Virus record (IMG/VR): IMGVR_UViG_3300022074_000416
Span: 1-22,088 of that record
Origin: a virus
DNA length: 22,088 nucleotides
Direction: 5' to 3' (one strand)
Part shown: positions 1 through 7,151 of the stretch, in pieces
How the letters are laid out: every line of letters begins with the position of its first letter
Numbering within the stretch: the first letter of the stretch is position 1
The notes under the pieces: model-generated
The model's input: only the letters and a program-made list of their open reading frames with translations
What the model was told of the DNA's origin: nothing
Database searches by the model: none
Program-made: the position numbers and the translations under genes

Positions 1-958
1 GGTTAATCTTCCTAGGATCTGTTTCAAACTGAGAGCTCTTGATAGAGCCGTACAGGGTTTGATAAACCTCAGCGGGGTCGGTTCCACTTTGAACGGCAGC
101 AGATGCAGCCCCAAAGTGTGCAATAGCACGCTCACTCTGGGCCGCCTCACGTAACACCCTGCCACGGTTGGAGATGGCTGTTGTGTATGCAGCCTTAGCT
201 TGTGAGAGATACGTTTGACGCAGAACCTTGGGATCCATATCCGCAAGGCCATATTGTCTGGTTAACTTCTGAATACCAATATTCGCTACAGCTGAAAGCT
301 GGGCAGGATCAGAAGCGTCACTTGCGCGGATCTGGGTACCATCTGGGAGGGTAACAATCTCGTCACTTTGCAGGAAAGCCTCAAGATCAAGACCAACCCT
401 TGCGGCAGCCTCATGCGTGCTGATCTTTGTAATACTACGGCTGGCAAGTGCGTTAGCTGAATCTTTAGCAACACTCTCTGCAACAGCCTTGTCCTCAATA
501 GAACTAGCTGCATCACCAATAGCGTATGCCTGGGCATCCTGCTGAGCTTCCACAGCGACAGCATTATCTAGGCGGGGAGCTGTCTGATTAAGACCAGTCA
601 GGAACCCCATAGCATCATCGTTAAGGGCTTGCTCCTGCTGTGCAATCTCCGCCTGTTCAGCCATCTGCCCCATTGTGGACAAGGCTGTCTTGGAGAGGCT
701 TAGCAGACCATTGATAGCTGCATTGTTAGCCTGCATCTTGGCCCTAGCAATACCTTGCTGGGCTTGGAGTATCCCCGAATCTAAGCCCTGCTGACGGCTA
801 AGAGACTTGGTTTGTGTATCAATATCGCGCAGCTCTTGTTGCATACGCTGCCTTTCTTTGCTCGTGTTATCCACGGCTTGAACGGCCTGGAATCCACGAG
901 ATTGTTGACGGGGACTGAACGACCCTTCGTACTGTTCTTGATTGTAGATTCTAGCCAT
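1..958 (-). CDS. Internal core protein, T7 gp15-like (N-terminal part, cut by window edge)
   Basis: The frame is open from an ATG at 958 to the first base of the window (about 319 residues), so the C-terminus lies outside. The start overlaps the stop of the upstream gp14-like gene (ATGGCTAG). The N-terminus (MARIYNQEQYEGSFSPRQQ) is followed by a long helical region rich in Gln, Ala and charged residues, probably coiled coil, with no signal peptide or membrane segment. In T7, gp14, gp15 and gp16 form the internal core that is ejected into the host envelope to build the DNA channel. The assignment rests mainly on position after the gp13/gp14-like genes and on composition; I see no catalytic motif. 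Function is inferred from synteny. Confidence 0.75.
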   Translation of the reverse strand, partial: MARIYNQEQYEGSFSPRQQSRGFQAVQAVDNTSKERQRMQQELRDIDTQTKSLSRQQGLDSGILQAQQGIARAKMQANNAAINGLLSLSKTALSTMGQMAEQAEIAQQEQALNDDAMGFLTGLNQTAPRLDNAVAVEAQQDAQAYAIGDAASSIEDKAVAESVAKDSANALASRSITKISTHEAAARVGLDLEAFLQSDEIVTLPDGTQIRASDASDPAQLSAVANIGIQKLTRQYGLADMDPKVLRQTYLSQAKAAYTTAISNRGRVLREAAQSERAIAHFGAASAAVQSGTDPAEVYQTLYGSIKSSQFETDPRKIN

Positions 959-1607
959 TAGACCAATCGTAAGCTGGGATTCCTAATCCAAGATCCTTAC
1001 CAATACCGACAGGCTTGTCAGCAAAGACAGGGGCTTGTGTAGGTGCAGGGAGCCTTGAATAGGCTTGATTATTTGCAGATTTAGCCTGCTCAGATGCAAT
1101 ATCCATGCCGATAGCAGATTGAGCTTCAGCACTACGGAGAGTGGCGTTCTGCTCTGCTGTAGCGAAGCCAGCCTGGCGTTCTGCATCCAGGGAAAGAAGC
1201 CCCACAGACTGACCTGTAGCACCACTGGCCAAGACCTTGCCTTGGGCGCCTACAGACTTGACATAGTTAGCCTGAGCCTGGAAAGCTGCTTTAGCCTTAG
1301 CCTCTTGAAGCTTTGCCTGCTCCTGAACGTAAGACTTATTGACTGCGTTGTTGTTGTTCTGCAGCTGCTGTTGATAAGCCTGATTAGCTGCAATCTCTTG
1401 TCTGATCTGGCCTTGATGCTGCGCCTGAATCTGTCGATTCTGCTGGGCGGCCTGCTGTTGGGCCTGCTGGAATTGCAGGTCATTCTGCTGCTGGTATTGA
1501 GCAGCTTGCATGTTCATACTGGCTTGGGCCTGGGCAATGCTTGCCACAGTCCCGACCATGCCGACAACCTGTGAGGCCGCCGTTAGACCTGCTGCTGGTA
1601 AGCACAT
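951..1607 (-). CDS. Internal virion protein, T7 gp14-like
   Basis: 218 residues, close to T7 gp14 (196). The N-terminus (about residues 5-28) is an Ala/Val/Gly-rich hydrophobic stretch that could insert in a membrane. Residues 30-100 are extremely Gln-rich (QQQ/QAQ runs) and likely helical, and the tail is Pro/Gly-rich. In T7, gp14 forms an outer-membrane pore during genome ejection. The ATG at 1607 lies inside the end of the gp13-like gene (25-base overlap), and the stop overlaps the start of the gp15-like gene. The call combines length, the hydrophobic N-terminus, composition and synteny; there is no enzymatic motif. Confidence 0.8.
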   Translation of the reverse strand: MCLPAAGLTAASQVVGMVGTVASIAQAQASMNMQAAQYQQQNDLQFQQAQQQAAQQNRQIQAQHQGQIRQEIAANQAYQQQLQNNNNAVNKSYVQEQAKLQEAKAKAAFQAQANYVKSVGAQGKVLASGATGQSVGLLSLDAERQAGFATAEQNATLRSAEAQSAIGMDIASEQAKSANNQAYSRLPAPTQAPVFADKPVGIGKDLGLGIPAYDWSNG

Positions 1608-2050
1608 AGTTTGATAATCTCCAAATAGGGGAGGTTGTTAGGTCCACTCGGAACAGACCTAAGCGCCTTGAACCCGAGCATCTTTAAAAGTTTGTGGTGG
1701 AAATGGTTCCTAGCGTCTGCCAGGTTCCAGAGGAGGCGGTAGTTGCGCTGTTCATCAGCTAGCCATTGTTTGGCTTGCCTCACGAACGTGAATGGCTCTT
1801 TCTGTACTTCAGGAGTGCAGAGCATCCAGATAATCCCGACACCTTCTTCGGCGTCTGGGACAATGCCTGCCACGCCAGCGATCGTCCCTTCTTTAGTGAA
1901 GAAAGCAATCGCAGCATCGCTCGCAAGAACACTGAACGGAACGCCCAGGGGTGTATGCCCTAGGCCTTCCAGTTCTTGAAGATCTTCTGGTCGAAGATTG
2001 TTGGCAACTTTGACCGCATCACCCACCGTGGCGGGGCGGTACTGTTTCAT
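1583..2050 (-). CDS. GNAT-like virion-associated protein, T7 gp13-like
   Basis: 155 residues starting at ATG 2050, overlapping the tail tube B stop by 4 bases (ATGA). The fold pattern resembles an acetyltransferase-like protein: an N-terminal strand/helix (MKQYRPATVGDAVKVANNL), a central AIAFFTKEGTIAGVAGIVP strand pair, IIWMLCTP, and a C-terminal NHFHHKLLKMLGFKALRSV segment like the last GNAT helix and strand. T7 gp13, in the same place between gp12 and gp14, is of similar size and is needed for internal core assembly; many cyanophages carry a GNAT-like protein here. I cannot confirm a complete acetyl-CoA binding loop, so enzymatic activity is uncertain. Confidence 0.7.
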   Translation of the reverse strand: MKQYRPATVGDAVKVANNLRPEDLQELEGLGHTPLGVPFSVLASDAAIAFFTKEGTIAGVAGIVPDAEEGVGIIWMLCTPEVQKEPFTFVRQAKQWLADEQRNYRLLWNLADARNHFHHKLLKMLGFKALRSVPSGPNNLPYLEIIKLCAYQQQV

Positions 2051-5025
2051 CGAATAGGAGAGATTCCTCGATTGTTATATGAACCCTCCCAGCTATATCC
2101 AGTGATGGATGAGGGGAAAGGGTCAGGAGCGGTGATCGTCGTTTTGACTAGGTCTCCGCTTGAGAATATAGGTACAGTTATAGTGTTGATCTCAGTCACA
2201 GGCGTAGCATCAGCGTCGTAGATGTTTGCTCTAGTCTGCTCAATACTCAGCTCAGAAGTTGGGTACCCAAGCTTGTCTACGCTCACTTGATAGCGGCCTG
2301 AGTAGTACAGGTCTAGGTAGAGGAAGGTTACCTGCGGGATGTTCACCCGGTCAGCCCGGCCTTCTTGTGTTGTGAAGATGGCGGGCAGGGTTACCCGACT
2401 CTCGTATTGAATGCCGACGATGAAGTCAGATTCAGTCAGGCGGGTATCTACTTCTAGCTGGTTAGCGTCGTTGATCTCTGGGCGGATGAACGTGCCTTTG
2501 AAATCACCAGACGTCACAACTAGGTTGTAGACCGCATCTACAAGCCTCAGGGGCTCAGGGACTTCAATGTAGGATGTCTTGTCTGTAGCAGGAGTAAGAG
2601 TTAGGTACTCCGACTCCATGTAGATATCCAGAAGCGGGGTGAACTTAGAGAAGCCCACATCCAGCGGAGCATCATCCGGATCATCGATCAACTTAGACCT
2701 AACCAGGACGTGCTGCGTTCCGTCATAGAGAACGATATGTGCCAGGTCATCTTCAGTAGCGAAGAGGTGGCATTTGGCTGGGTAGGTCCAACGGGACCAG
2801 CCTGCAAGCTGACGCTCTTCTCCATTGTTGAAGAACTTGAAGACATACACATCTTCGGTGTTATCTCCATAGAGGAGCATGTTGTTGTTGGGCATGACCT
2901 CACCCCACTCGAAGTTGGGTGGGAGGTACTCGGGGATCACACGCGTGATGTCAGCCACCACAGGACGGTTCTCCACGGAGTCCACAGCCATCTCCAACAC
3001 CTTGGAGTAAGTCTGGCTCTCAGAGATGAACGAGATCGACACGCCGGAGTTCAGCGGGAGCACCCGTGACCGGTAGAAGTAGTTGCTGATCTCTGTAAGC
3101 TTCACAGTAGACGAAGCGAATGCAATTTCACTTGAAGCCAGGAGGAACTGACTGGTCTCTGCAAATAGAATTAAACCTTTTGGGGATCCTACAGCTGCTT
3201 TCAGGATGGCAGGTTTTGTTGAGCTAGCCGTCAGGTCAATCGGATCCGCATCAGAGATGGTCAGAGCCGAGACTGAGAAGAAGTTGAAGTAATCACCAGG
3301 CTGGCTAAGCACAACCGAGTCCTCAGATAAGAAGCCGAGGCGATTGGCAAAGAAGAACATGTTGGAGATACCACGACCCACAAAGGTAGGCTCGGGGTTG
3401 CTCGTCTCATCACCAACTTCACGGGCAGCCCAGCCACCAAACGCTGAATCAGTGTTCAGAGCATCAAGGGTAAATGAGCCATCAGCCTGACGAATCAGGG
3501 CGTGAGGCATGGTGGAGGAGTTAAGGTTAGTTTTGATACCAGGAGCCACACACTCTTCCCATGCACCTGCACCTGGAATACCAGGGGACTGGGTCACAAA
3601 CTTGACGTAGTAATCGTCAGAGTCTGCGCTGTCGGTGTTGTTTACCTTGAGGGTGAATTGGTCGAAGCACTGATCGGGTAGGTCTGCAACGTCACGTGCT
3701 GCACCCTTGATAGGAGTCATCGCACTGTTGACTGCGCCACCACGAGCGCCAAGGTTAAAGTCTCGGCCATCAGTCCTGGTGATCTTGATGCAGTTACCTA
3801 CACCCTCAGCCTCAAAGTCGTCTAGGGAGTTGACACGATTAACCAACTCGCTAACCACATTGCCCAAGTCTAGGGCCCCTGTTTCGGTATCAGTGGGAGT
3901 TGTGAATGACACGCTACCAGCACCCGTAAAGGCATAGATAAAGCGCTCGTCAGTCACGCGTACTGTGTAGTTTCTACCGCCCATAGAGACGGTAGTTGTG
4001 TCGCCTTTACGCCAGCCTTGTCCACCATTCTGGAGGATGGCATCGACTGTGTATCGGGACACGTAGCGTGCATCAGAGTTGAAGCGCTGGTCTACCCTGG
4101 TCACCTTGACCTGAGTACCTTCGTCGCCCGTCAACCTCTTATCGTTGATGTCTTCTTCGGTCCACTGTGCATCCTCTACTTCTGGATACCACTCGACAAT
4201 GTTACTACCAGACCTTTCATCACGCGTCCACTTAACCTTGAATGTGTCGAAATCTTCTGTAAACGACTCATCCTTGTCAGGTTTTGGGCCAACAAGGCTA
4301 ACCCGTGTAGCCTTATACTCCGCCGTGTTATCACCTTTTAAGTAGGCTTGGCATTGGGCAACTAGGCGAAAGCTAAGGCCAACCTTATCGCCATCGTCTT
4401 TTTGGAAGTTCTGGGCATCGACCAGAGAGCACGAGCCACCATCTTCCACCTCAAACGTGCCCGGTATAACTTCGATACCAGTAGCTGAGTAGACCTTCTG
4501 CTGCTGATCATCACCATCTCTGGAGATGTCGATAGCGTAGTTAGTGTTATAGGAGACTTGGTTGATCGTTACCAGGGCTTCATTGTTGGTAACCCTGCTG
4601 AGATCAGAGGCCATGGAGACCTGACGCTTAACGTTGCTGATTAGTGTGTAATCAGAGATTGTCAGCTGCTCAATTGAATCTTTATCAGCATCCAGAAAGT
4701 AGGTGGATGCGGAGTCAGATATGGTTACGGTTCTCTCTAAGCCATCATTCAGGTCCCACACCCGGATCACCAGGTTAGATTCATTGTAGATAGCAACAGC
4801 ATAGCGCTCATTGTTATCTCTGAAGATTGGAAACCACCTAGCGGATCTAGGGACATCTGTAGCTAGCTGAGCCACCAACTCTGTGCTAGGACGCTTACGG
4901 CATCCAAAGGTGGGGTCTAGATAAACGTTCTCCGCTTCACGTACCTGTCCAGGCAGCTTCACGGGATCGGGTTGTTGTGAAACCCCACCGAGGAGGTTAG
5001 GGATCTTTTGTGAAACTGCAGCCAT
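2047..5025 (-). CDS. Tail tubular protein B, T7 gp12-like (nozzle)
   Basis: 992 residues, longer than T7 gp12 (794) but in the range I expect for cyanopodoviruses. The N-terminus (MAAVSQKIPNLLGGVSQQPD) is the typical gp12 start with the NLLGGVSQQP motif. The rest is beta-rich, with a central NRLGFLSEDSVVLSQPGDYFNF segment also characteristic of the family. In T7 the protein forms the tail nozzle and works with gp11 to complete the tail and gate DNA exit. It begins 2 bases after the tail tube A stop and overlaps the gp13-like start by 4 bases. There are no membrane segments. Identification is firm from the N-terminal motif, size and order. Confidence 0.93.
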   Translation of the reverse strand: MAAVSQKIPNLLGGVSQQPDPVKLPGQVREAENVYLDPTFGCRKRPSTELVAQLATDVPRSARWFPIFRDNNERYAVAIYNESNLVIRVWDLNDGLERTVTISDSASTYFLDADKDSIEQLTISDYTLISNVKRQVSMASDLSRVTNNEALVTINQVSYNTNYAIDISRDGDDQQQKVYSATGIEVIPGTFEVEDGGSCSLVDAQNFQKDDGDKVGLSFRLVAQCQAYLKGDNTAEYKATRVSLVGPKPDKDESFTEDFDTFKVKWTRDERSGSNIVEWYPEVEDAQWTEEDINDKRLTGDEGTQVKVTRVDQRFNSDARYVSRYTVDAILQNGGQGWRKGDTTTVSMGGRNYTVRVTDERFIYAFTGAGSVSFTTPTDTETGALDLGNVVSELVNRVNSLDDFEAEGVGNCIKITRTDGRDFNLGARGGAVNSAMTPIKGAARDVADLPDQCFDQFTLKVNNTDSADSDDYYVKFVTQSPGIPGAGAWEECVAPGIKTNLNSSTMPHALIRQADGSFTLDALNTDSAFGGWAAREVGDETSNPEPTFVGRGISNMFFFANRLGFLSEDSVVLSQPGDYFNFFSVSALTISDADPIDLTASSTKPAILKAAVGSPKGLILFAETSQFLLASSEIAFASSTVKLTEISNYFYRSRVLPLNSGVSISFISESQTYSKVLEMAVDSVENRPVVADITRVIPEYLPPNFEWGEVMPNNNMLLYGDNTEDVYVFKFFNNGEERQLAGWSRWTYPAKCHLFATEDDLAHIVLYDGTQHVLVRSKLIDDPDDAPLDVGFSKFTPLLDIYMESEYLTLTPATDKTSYIEVPEPLRLVDAVYNLVVTSGDFKGTFIRPEINDANQLEVDTRLTESDFIVGIQYESRVTLPAIFTTQEGRADRVNIPQVTFLYLDLYYSGRYQVSVDKLGYPTSELSIEQTRANIYDADATPVTEINTITVPIFSSGDLVKTTITAPDPFPSSITGYSWEGSYNNRGISPIR

Positions 5026-5027
5026 AA

Positions 5028-5624
5028 TCAGTATCTGGAAAGTACGGAGTTTGGACGATAGGTTATTGGGGTGTTCATGTTGTCTGCAGTGCCGAGCATG
5101 TTGTAATCACCCTGCTGGGTCTCGTACTCGAGCATTGCTGCGCGGGACATCATCTCCTCACGCTCACCAAACCTGACAGCCTCGGCGGAGCCTACGGAGC
5201 GGCCTGCAAAGAGGTTGGCAGCACGCATGGAAACGTAGTTCTGGAAGGCAGGTGGCATGTCATCGAATTCAACCAACCACACCACATCAAACTCCTGCAC
5301 ACCTTCAAACTCATATGAGTGGGAGCGCTTGTTGTATAGCTTCCCGTTACGCTGAACGGTATCGTTGGTTGAATTGTAACCAGCATCAATCTGGAGAACA
5401 TTATCGGGGATATAGACGCATCCATCAGTATCTGGCATGAATGGATAAGCCCGCTCAGTGTTAAATGTCCAACCCTCAGCCTGGAGGTTATTGGTTACCT
5501 CGTCGATCAGGTTTGCAGCCATAGCCACCATCGGGTTGGCGTTATCGATTGCAGTAACTGGAGCTTGACCAATGTTGGACAGCAGGATGTTCACTGCAGC
5601 CAGCTTGTTTAATTTAGTAGCCAT
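5028..5624 (-). CDS. Tail tubular protein A, T7 gp11-like (gatekeeper)
   Basis: 198 residues, near T7 gp11 (196). It starts at ATG 5624, just after the terminator that follows the capsid gene. The N-terminus (KLAAVNILLSNIGQAPVTAI) matches the gp11 family pattern of an AVN.LL..IG..PV motif, and the central EGWTFNTERAYPFMPDTDG and later FQNYVSMRAANLFAGR segments are also typical. In T7, gp11 forms a ring between portal and nozzle. The region before the start is AAAC-rich with no clear Shine-Dalgarno sequence. Good confidence from motifs and synteny. Confidence 0.93.
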   Translation of the reverse strand: MATKLNKLAAVNILLSNIGQAPVTAIDNANPMVAMAANLIDEVTNNLQAEGWTFNTERAYPFMPDTDGCVYIPDNVLQIDAGYNSTNDTVQRNGKLYNKRSHSYEFEGVQEFDVVWLVEFDDMPPAFQNYVSMRAANLFAGRSVGSAEAVRFGEREEMMSRAAMLEYETQQGDYNMLGTADNMNTPITYRPNSVLSRY

Positions 5625-5640
5625 TTTGTTTCGGGTAATG

Positions 5641-5672
5641 ATGAAACCCGGAGGCCCCGAAGGACCTCTGGG
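5641..5672 (-). terminator. Rho-independent terminator after the capsid gene
   Basis: On the minus strand an 11-position stem (5672-5662 with 5657-5647, one A-C mismatch) closes a TTCG tetraloop at 5661-5658 and is followed by TTTCATCATT. The core GGTCCTTCGGGGCC is shared with the terminator at 19508-19529. It sits between the capsid stop and tail tube A, the position of T-phi downstream of gene 10 in T7, and would make capsid transcripts more abundant than tail transcripts. The T-run is short, so partial read-through is likely. Confidence 0.8.
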
Positions 5673-5680
5673 AGTTGTTA

Positions 5681-6679
5681 TCAGGCAGCCTGGAGGGAGC
5701 CAGCAACAGACACGCGCAGGGTGTCAGCACCCATGGCGAGTTTGCCCACGATCAGGTCGCCCTGATACTGGACATGGAAGTCACCAGAAGTGGTGTCGAT
5801 AGAAGGAGCGATGGCCTCAACGGTGCCAGCAGCTTCCTTATGGAACACGAGACCAGCCAGAGAGGTGCAGTCGACGTCGTAGTCGTTCTGCTCACCAGCC
5901 ACGCTGGTGCTGGAGAGGTCTTGGCCGTACAGGTCGGCGAGCACGTTGGACTTGTAGATCCGGATGCCAGCGATGCTGTAGAGACCCTTGCCGCTGTTCA
6001 TGTCACCCTGGCTGTTACCGATTTCACGGTTCAGGATGTTGGTGTCAACGGAAGAGATCAGGCTGTAGTACTGGCGGGGGCTCAGCACTGCACAGCGGCC
6101 GTCCTGGGGAGCGGAACGCTCGTCGAGAACAGCAGCAGCTTCAAAGAAGCCGTCAACCAGAGCCTGAGCATCGAGAGTCTTGCCAGATCCGATGTTCACC
6201 TGGAAGCCGCCGGGCTCACCAGTGACAACGGAAGCTTCGGTAGCGCCTTTGGCCAGCACGCGAGCAATACGCTCGTCATAGTGCAGGGCGAGGGCTTCGC
6301 CGATTTGCTTGGAGATCTCAGAGCGGGCGGACCACTGGCTGAGGATCTCGTCGAGGTCGTAGACAAACTGGCTGGAGACCAGGAGGTCATCCATCACGAT
6401 GGTCTTTTCGTTGCTCTTCAGGCCGTCAGCGGGGGCGATGGCGGTACCAGGGGTGTGGTAGCCAGCGGCCAGCTTGCCGGTCAGCAGGAACTGCTTGCTC
6501 TTACCGCCACGGAGGCTGTAGTTGCGGACCAGACCCTTGAAGATGGTGGCGTCGTTGAAAGCGTTGAACACTTCGCCGCTGAACAGCTTCAGGCTGGTTG
6601 CGTAGCGAGTGTCGTAGTTCTGGGAGGGCGTACGTGAGCCGTCGGCCACGTTGTTGCCCTGGAAGGCAGAATAAGTCAA
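5681..6679 (-). CDS. Major capsid protein, T7 gp10-like
   Basis: 332 residues if started at TTG 6679. The segment LKLFSGEVFNAFN...GGKSKQF corresponds to T7 gp10A LKVFGGEVLTAF...SGKSAQF, and the protein has the expected HK97-type capsid size. No ATG exists in frame between the upstream stop at 6722-6724 and the fold, so the start must be non-ATG. TTG 6679 gives an N-terminal arm as long as that of T7. GTG at 6649 has a better Shine-Dalgarno (AGGG, 7 bases upstream) and would give 322 residues. Codons are strongly biased to G/C third positions compared with the tail genes, as expected of the most expressed virion protein. Followed directly by a terminator. Confidence 0.93.
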   Translation of the reverse strand: MTYSAFQGNNVADGSRTPSQNYDTRYATSLKLFSGEVFNAFNDATIFKGLVRNYSLRGGKSKQFLLTGKLAAGYHTPGTAIAPADGLKSNEKTIVMDDLLVSSQFVYDLDEILSQWSARSEISKQIGEALALHYDERIARVLAKGATEASVVTGEPGGFQVNIGSGKTLDAQALVDGFFEAAAVLDERSAPQDGRCAVLSPRQYYSLISSVDTNILNREIGNSQGDMNSGKGLYSIAGIRIYKSNVLADLYGQDLSSTSVAGEQNDYDVDCTSLAGLVFHKEAAGTVEAIAPSIDTTSGDFHVQYQGDLIVGKLAMGADTLRVSVAGSLQAA

Positions 6680-6847
6680 TGTTCTAAATGAATTAGGAGA
6701 AAGATTGTTGGTCGTCTCAGATCAATCCTTTTCAGTGAAAGTTATCCCTCGTAAGGGGCTTCCTCCTACTTCGATATGTTCTTTATTAGACCTAGGTTGT
6801 TGCTTTAACTCATGAGTGCCAGATACAAAGCCTCTGGTCGGGGCAAT
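6680..6847 (-). other. Non-coding leader immediately before the capsid gene
   Basis: About 170 bases with no convincing gene. A strong Shine-Dalgarno-like AGGAGG (minus strand, around 6763-6768) is not followed by any usable start codon, and the capsid frame is closed by TGA at 6722-6724, so it cannot serve the capsid gene directly. The sequence is more A/T-rich than its neighbours. By analogy with T7, a phage promoter for the capsid gene would be expected in or just upstream of this stretch, but I cannot point to a sequence matching a known phage promoter. Confidence 0.4.
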
Positions 6848-6956
6848 AGGTAGGCAGGGAATCGAACCCTGCTGAGCACCAGCTCTACCAAGCACCCCCG
6901 CTTTCCGGGACAGGGGTTCCTTAAACCGTTCCTCCGATTATTAACCGGAAGTACCT
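6848..6956 (-). ncRNA. Candidate structured RNA with a tRNA-like T-arm upstream of the capsid gene
   Basis: The 109-base minus-strand sequence can form a closed multibranch fold: AGGTA (6956-6952) pairs with TACCT (6852-6848) and encloses four hairpins. These are CCGGTT/AATCGG (6948-6934), ACCCCTG/CGGGGGT (6917-6894), GAGC-TGGT-GCTC (6885-6874) and GCAGGG-TTCGATT-CCCTGC (6872-6854). The last has exactly the seven-base T-loop of a tRNA (TTCGATT), and TTGGTAGAGC just before it looks like a D-arm. It is too long and in the wrong arm order for an ordinary tRNA, and tRNA-like 3' CCA is absent. It may be an eroded tRNA or a regulatory or processing structure in the capsid mRNA leader. The fold was assembled by eye. 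Confidence 0.45.
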
Positions 6957-6962
6957 GTATTA

Positions 6963-7076
6963 TCAGCCCAGGGTAGGCAGTTGCTTCAGGTAAGACACGC
7001 CACGGTAGACGAGTTTGGCCTGACGCACGGCAGCTTTTTGTGCTTTGACGGCTGCGCGGATTTGAACTTGGGTCAT
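6963..7076 (-). CDS. 37-residue protein with a DUF4278-like YRGVSY motif
   Basis: ATG 7076 to TGA 6963 encodes 37 residues: a basic amphipathic N-terminus (MTQVQIRAAVKAQKAAVRQA) followed by KLVYRGVSYLKQLPTLG. The LxYRGVSY motif is the hallmark of DUF4278, a small cyanobacterial domain of unknown function, and supports this as a real gene despite its size. Its codons use G/C in third position like the neighbouring capsid gene. No good Shine-Dalgarno is seen; the start lies just after the T-run of the hairpin at 7083-7116. It lies between scaffold and capsid, where T7 has no gene. Function unknown. Confidence 0.65.
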   Translation of the reverse strand: MTQVQIRAAVKAQKAAVRQAKLVYRGVSYLKQLPTLG

Positions 7077-7082
7077 TGGATT

Positions 7083-7150
7083 AAAAACACGACCTAACCC
7101 CCGTTCCATGGTTAGGCATCATGCGGCCCGAAGGCTGAACGTACGTGTTT
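7083..7150 (-). terminator. Hairpin/terminator between scaffold and the DUF4278-like gene
   Basis: On the minus strand CCTAACC (7116-7110) pairs with GGTTAGG (7099-7093) around a 10-base loop, followed by TCGTG and five T (7087-7083). A second pairing, AAACACG (7150-7144) with CGTGTTT (7091-7085), would enclose this hairpin and a small GCC-TTCG-GGC hairpin (7134-7125), making a three-way junction immediately after the scaffold stop. The two pairings compete for the T-run, so it may act as a terminator or as a processing site. Moderate confidence. Confidence 0.55.
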
Positions 7151-7151
7151 A

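Noticed and set aside
1065-1574. A 169-residue plus-strand frame opposite the gp14-like gene
   Set aside because: Leu/Ser-rich translation typical of the reverse of a Gln/Ala-rich gene; no start signal and no homology.
5675-6637. A 320-residue open frame on the plus strand opposite the capsid gene
   Set aside because: It is an antisense shadow produced by the strong G/C third-position bias of the capsid gene; the capsid frame has clear homology to T7 gp10 and every supported gene in the window is on the minus strand.
6740-6780. GAAGTAGGAGG on the minus strand as part of a cyanobacterial glutamine riboswitch
   Set aside because: It resembles the GGAAGUAGG core of that motif only partly; the 5' CGUUCA segment and the downstream pseudoknot partner were not found.
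6680-6820. A short plus-strand frame starting at TTG after GGAGAAAGA near 6697-6708
   Set aside because: It yields about 36 residues without any recognisable motif, on the opposite strand to all genes, inside a likely regulatory leader.
6848-6956. An ordinary, functional tRNA gene
   Set aside because: T-arm and D-arm-like strings exist, but the acceptor stem pairs over only five bases, the arms are in the wrong order, the length is 109 bases and no CCA end follows.
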